Positions 62,289 through 64,000 of a stretch of 64,000 nucleotides of DNA are shown one piece after another (position 1 is the stretch's first letter; the number at the start of each line of letters is the position of its first letter). A program made the translations under genes and the position numbers. The stretch lies in assembly GCF_000772045.1 (NCBI RefSeq), contig NZ_CP009754.1:310001-374000 (forward strand), written 5' to 3'. The notes under the pieces are model-generated. The model was not told the origin of the DNA. It saw only the letters and a program-made list of their open reading frames with translations, and ran no database searches. The stretch comes from Streptomyces sp. CCM_MD2014 (lineage in GTDB: Bacteria; Actinomycetota; Actinomycetes; Streptomycetales; Streptomycetaceae).

Positions 62289-63413
62289 TCAGGACGACGG
62301 GTGTGGGGTTCGGGGGCTGGGCGGTGGACCCGCGGTCGCGCCCGGTCTGAAGGCGCAGGCGACGAGGGTCCCTTCGGCGGGCCCGCCCGCGATGCGGGAG
62401 GCGAGCAGCCGCACGGCCTCGGCGCCCAGCGCGGGGCGCGGGATGTCGAAGCCCATCGGCGCGGGTTCGTCCGCGAGGTCGGCGGGCGGGCTGCCGAGCA
62501 GCGCGAGCGACACCTCGCCGGGACAGTCCAGGCCCGCCGCGTCGACGGCGGCACGCAGGGCCCGCCAGGCGGCACCGGTGTCGGTCTCCTCGGCGACGAA
62601 GGCGGTGACGCCCTCGGCCACCCAGGCGCGGACCCGCTCGGCGGTGAGGTCGTGGCGCGGATCCCCGGACCGGTACACGGCGTCGGAGCCCGCGGGCAGT
62701 CCGCTGTCCGCGAGCCCGTCGAGGAAGCCGCGTTCGCGGTCGGTGGAGGCGGGGGCGTCGTCGTCCTCGCGGACGAGGAGGACGCGCCGGTGGCCGAGCC
62801 CGGCGAGCGCGGCGACGACCTCGCGGCTGGCGCTCACGTAGTCGGCGCCCACCCAGGCGAGGCCCTCCGGTTCGTCGCGCCGGCCGACGTGGACGACGGG
62901 GAAGTCGTCGGCGACCAGTCGGCGCAGTTCGTCCGCGGGGGCGTGGCGGCCCAGGAAGAGGCAGCCGTCCGCCAGCCGTACGCGGCTGAGCGCGCCGCCC
63001 CCGGCGCCCGCTCCCCCGGTGCTCGACCCGGTGAACAGCACTAGGTCGTAGCCCTGCGCGGCGGCCTCCTGCTCCACGCCGACGAGGAACGGGTAGTACG
63101 AGTGCCGGACGTCGGTCGGGAAGGTCGCGGTGAAGCTGAAGACGCCGAGCAGATTGTTGCGGGCGGCGGCGAGCCGGCTGGCGGCCGGGTCGGGGACATA
63201 GCCGAGGCTGTGGGCGGCGTCCAGGACCTTCGCGCGGGTCTCCGCCGAGATCGGCCGGCCCGTCGCGAGATCGCGTCCGGACAGCACCAGGGACACCGTC
63301 GCCTGCGAGACACCCGCGAGCCTGGCCACCTCCGCCTGCCTGGGCCGGGCCCGGCGGCCGGCCGGCGCGGGGGCCCTCCCCGGCCTGGCACGCCCTGCGG
63401 CTTCCTTCGCCAC
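62289..63413 (-). CDS. LacI-family transcriptional regulator of the HyuA/FAD operon
   Basis: This 374-residue protein has an unusually long Ala/Arg/Pro-rich leader, then a LacI DNA-binding motif (RQAEVARLAGVSQATVSLVLSGRD, with ISAETRAKVLDAAHSLGYVPDPAASRLAAARNN hinge) and a periplasmic-binding-like ligand domain. Three GTG codons in a row (63413, 63416, 63419) follow GGAGAGGA; 63413 has the best spacing. The operon downstream (FAD oxidoreductase to propeller enzyme) is on the same strand. Two identical palindromes lie about 50 bases upstream, consistent with autorepression. Confidence 0.88.
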   Translation of the reverse strand: MAKEAAGRARPGRAPAPAGRRARPRQAEVARLAGVSQATVSLVLSGRDLATGRPISAETRAKVLDAAHSLGYVPDPAASRLAAARNNLLGVFSFTATFPTDVRHSYYPFLVGVEQEAAAQGYDLVLFTGSSTGGAGAGGGALSRVRLADGCLFLGRHAPADELRRLVADDFPVVHVGRRDEPEGLAWVGADYVSASREVVAALAGLGHRRVLLVREDDDAPASTDRERGFLDGLADSGLPAGSDAVYRSGDPRHDLTAERVRAWVAEGVTAFVAEETDTGAAWRALRAAVDAAGLDCPGEVSLALLGSPPADLADEPAPMGFDIPRPALGAEAVRLLASRIAGGPAEGTLVACAFRPGATAGPPPSPRTPHPSS

Positions 63414-63463
63414 CACCACTCCTCTCCGTCGCTCCCTCGCCCGGTCGCACCGTGGCGAGGTGT

Positions 63464-63489
63464 TAATGCGCATTACCTAATGCGCATTA
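63464..63489. promoter_or_regulatory. Twin LacI-type operators
   Basis: TAATGCGCATTA occurs twice, at 63464-63475 and 63478-63489, separated by CC. Each is a perfect 12-base palindrome with a central CG step, as in LacI/GalR operators. The 14-base centre-to-centre distance differs from a single dimer site, so binding may be cooperative or exclusive. They lie upstream of the LacI gene. Confidence 0.85.
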
Positions 63490-63543
63490 ACGAGTAATCT
63501 GAAGGACCGCGGGCGTCGGGTCAAGGGGTTGCGCGGAGGAAAT

Positions 63544-63582
63544 GCCGGGTGGCGGCGGAAGAGACGCCCGCCGCCACCCGGC
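63544..63582. terminator. Hairpin after the GNAT gene
   Basis: GCCGGGTGGCGGCGG (63544-63558) and its exact complement (63568-63582) form a 15-base-pair stem with a 9-base loop, just past the stop of the GNAT gene on the minus strand. Confidence 0.85.
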
Positions 63583-63590
63583 CTGCCGGA

Positions 63591-64000
63591 TCAGATGCCG
63601 AACGGCGCCGCGTACCGGACGGTGCCCGCGGGCAGCGGGTGGGCGGCGTCCAGGGTGAGGGCCATCAGGGCCTCGTCCGGGACGTCGATGGTCAGCCCGA
63701 TGCCGTGGGCGGAGGCCCTGCCGAAGCCGAAGCGGGGGTAGTACTCGGGGTGCCCGAGGACGACGACGTGGTGTTCGCCGAGGCGCTCGGCCGCCAGGAG
63801 CGCGGCCCGGACGGCGGCCCCGCCGGCACCGGTCCTCTGGTGCTCGGGCCGGACGGCGACGGGGGCCAGACACAGCGCGGGACTGTCCCCGATGTGGCAG
63901 CGGGTCAGCAGGGCGTGGCCGACCGGGCGGTCGGCGTCGTCCACCGCGACGAGGGACAGGCCCTCGATCCACGCCCCGGTGTCGGCGCGCAGCGCGTCGA
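63591..64000 (-). CDS. GNAT N-acetyltransferase, N-terminus cut by window edge
   Basis: About 136 residues are visible; the frame continues past the right edge. APVAVRPEHQRTGAGGAAVRAALLAAERLGEHHVVVLGHPEYYPRFGF contains the acetyl-CoA motif A (RPEHQRTGAG) and the PEYYPRFGF signature of the YhbS-like GNAT branch, which acetylates small amines. The stop is followed by a strong terminator. Confidence 0.85.
   Translation of the reverse strand, partial: DALRADTGAWIEGLSLVAVDDADRPVGHALLTRCHIGDSPALCLAPVAVRPEHQRTGAGGAAVRAALLAAERLGEHHVVVLGHPEYYPRFGFGRASAHGIGLTIDVPDEALMALTLDAAHPLPAGTVRYAAPFGI

Overview
The window is very GC-rich, uses GTG and ATG starts freely, packs genes into operons with 1-4 base stop/start overlaps, and carries markers typical of Streptomyces: a conservon, a SigB/RsbA module, cysteine-free copies of L36 and L33, and Tat and lipoprotein signals. 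The gene order recalls, from memory, the left-arm region of the Streptomyces coelicolor group running from the SCO0560s to about SCO0620. No tRNA, rRNA, insertion sequence, integrase or CRISPR array was seen.

Left part (1-20 kb). A WGR-domain protein runs off the left edge. Next comes a minus-strand isoprenoid cassette: two prenyl diphosphate synthases, a 94-residue protein, and a cytosolic oxygenase of the latex-clearing/MpaB family. It faces an exonuclease-BRCT-TerD fusion. After the alternative ribosomal protein pair, an IclR regulator diverges from a coupled DUF1177, permease and M20 hydrolase operon and is followed by an S51 peptidase. A six-gene operon then encodes an MFS transporter, a DhaK-DhaL-type kinase, RpiB-like and triosephosphate-isomerase-like isomerases, a TIM-barrel isomerase and a Rossmann dehydrogenase. 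It faces a FadR-type repressor with palindromic sites. The kinase and isomerase set matches known tetrulose (erythrulose) phosphate routes to erythrose 4-phosphate.

Middle (19.7-42 kb). Conservon genes cvnA-D lead into a P450 whose K-helix lacks the EXXR arginine, with a second, canonical P450 convergent to it. A secreted GH25 muramidase, an orphan CoxM-like flavoprotein, a methyltransferase and a flavin reductase follow. A stress island then holds Dps, a PRC-barrel protein, a STAS protein, RsbA, SigB and Ku, with SigB-like promoter motifs before dps and sigB. After it come a FemX-like transferase, an SGNH hydrolase divergent from a GlxA-type regulator, a collapsed DUF488 gene, a coiled-coil protein, a lipoprotein and a histone-H1-like DNA-binding protein.

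Right part (41-64 kb). This part has a DMT transporter, arginine deiminase, a secreted small protein, and phosphoketolase coupled to a GH65 phosphorylase. A sulfane-sulfur detoxification locus follows: an MBL-rhodanese protein, a TauE exporter, a CstR-like repressor and a rhodanese, with three matching operators. A TetR/MFS efflux pair has twin palindromes at the regulator start. Finally a LacI-controlled minus-strand operon encodes an FAD oxidoreductase, a HyuA-like ATPase without HyuB, a HEAVH protein, a permease and a Tat-exported beta-propeller enzyme. A GNAT acetyltransferase is cut by the right edge.

The least explained systems are the isoprenoid cassette (701-4409), the LacI/HyuA operon (55487-63413) and the DUF1177 cassette (7049-10733).
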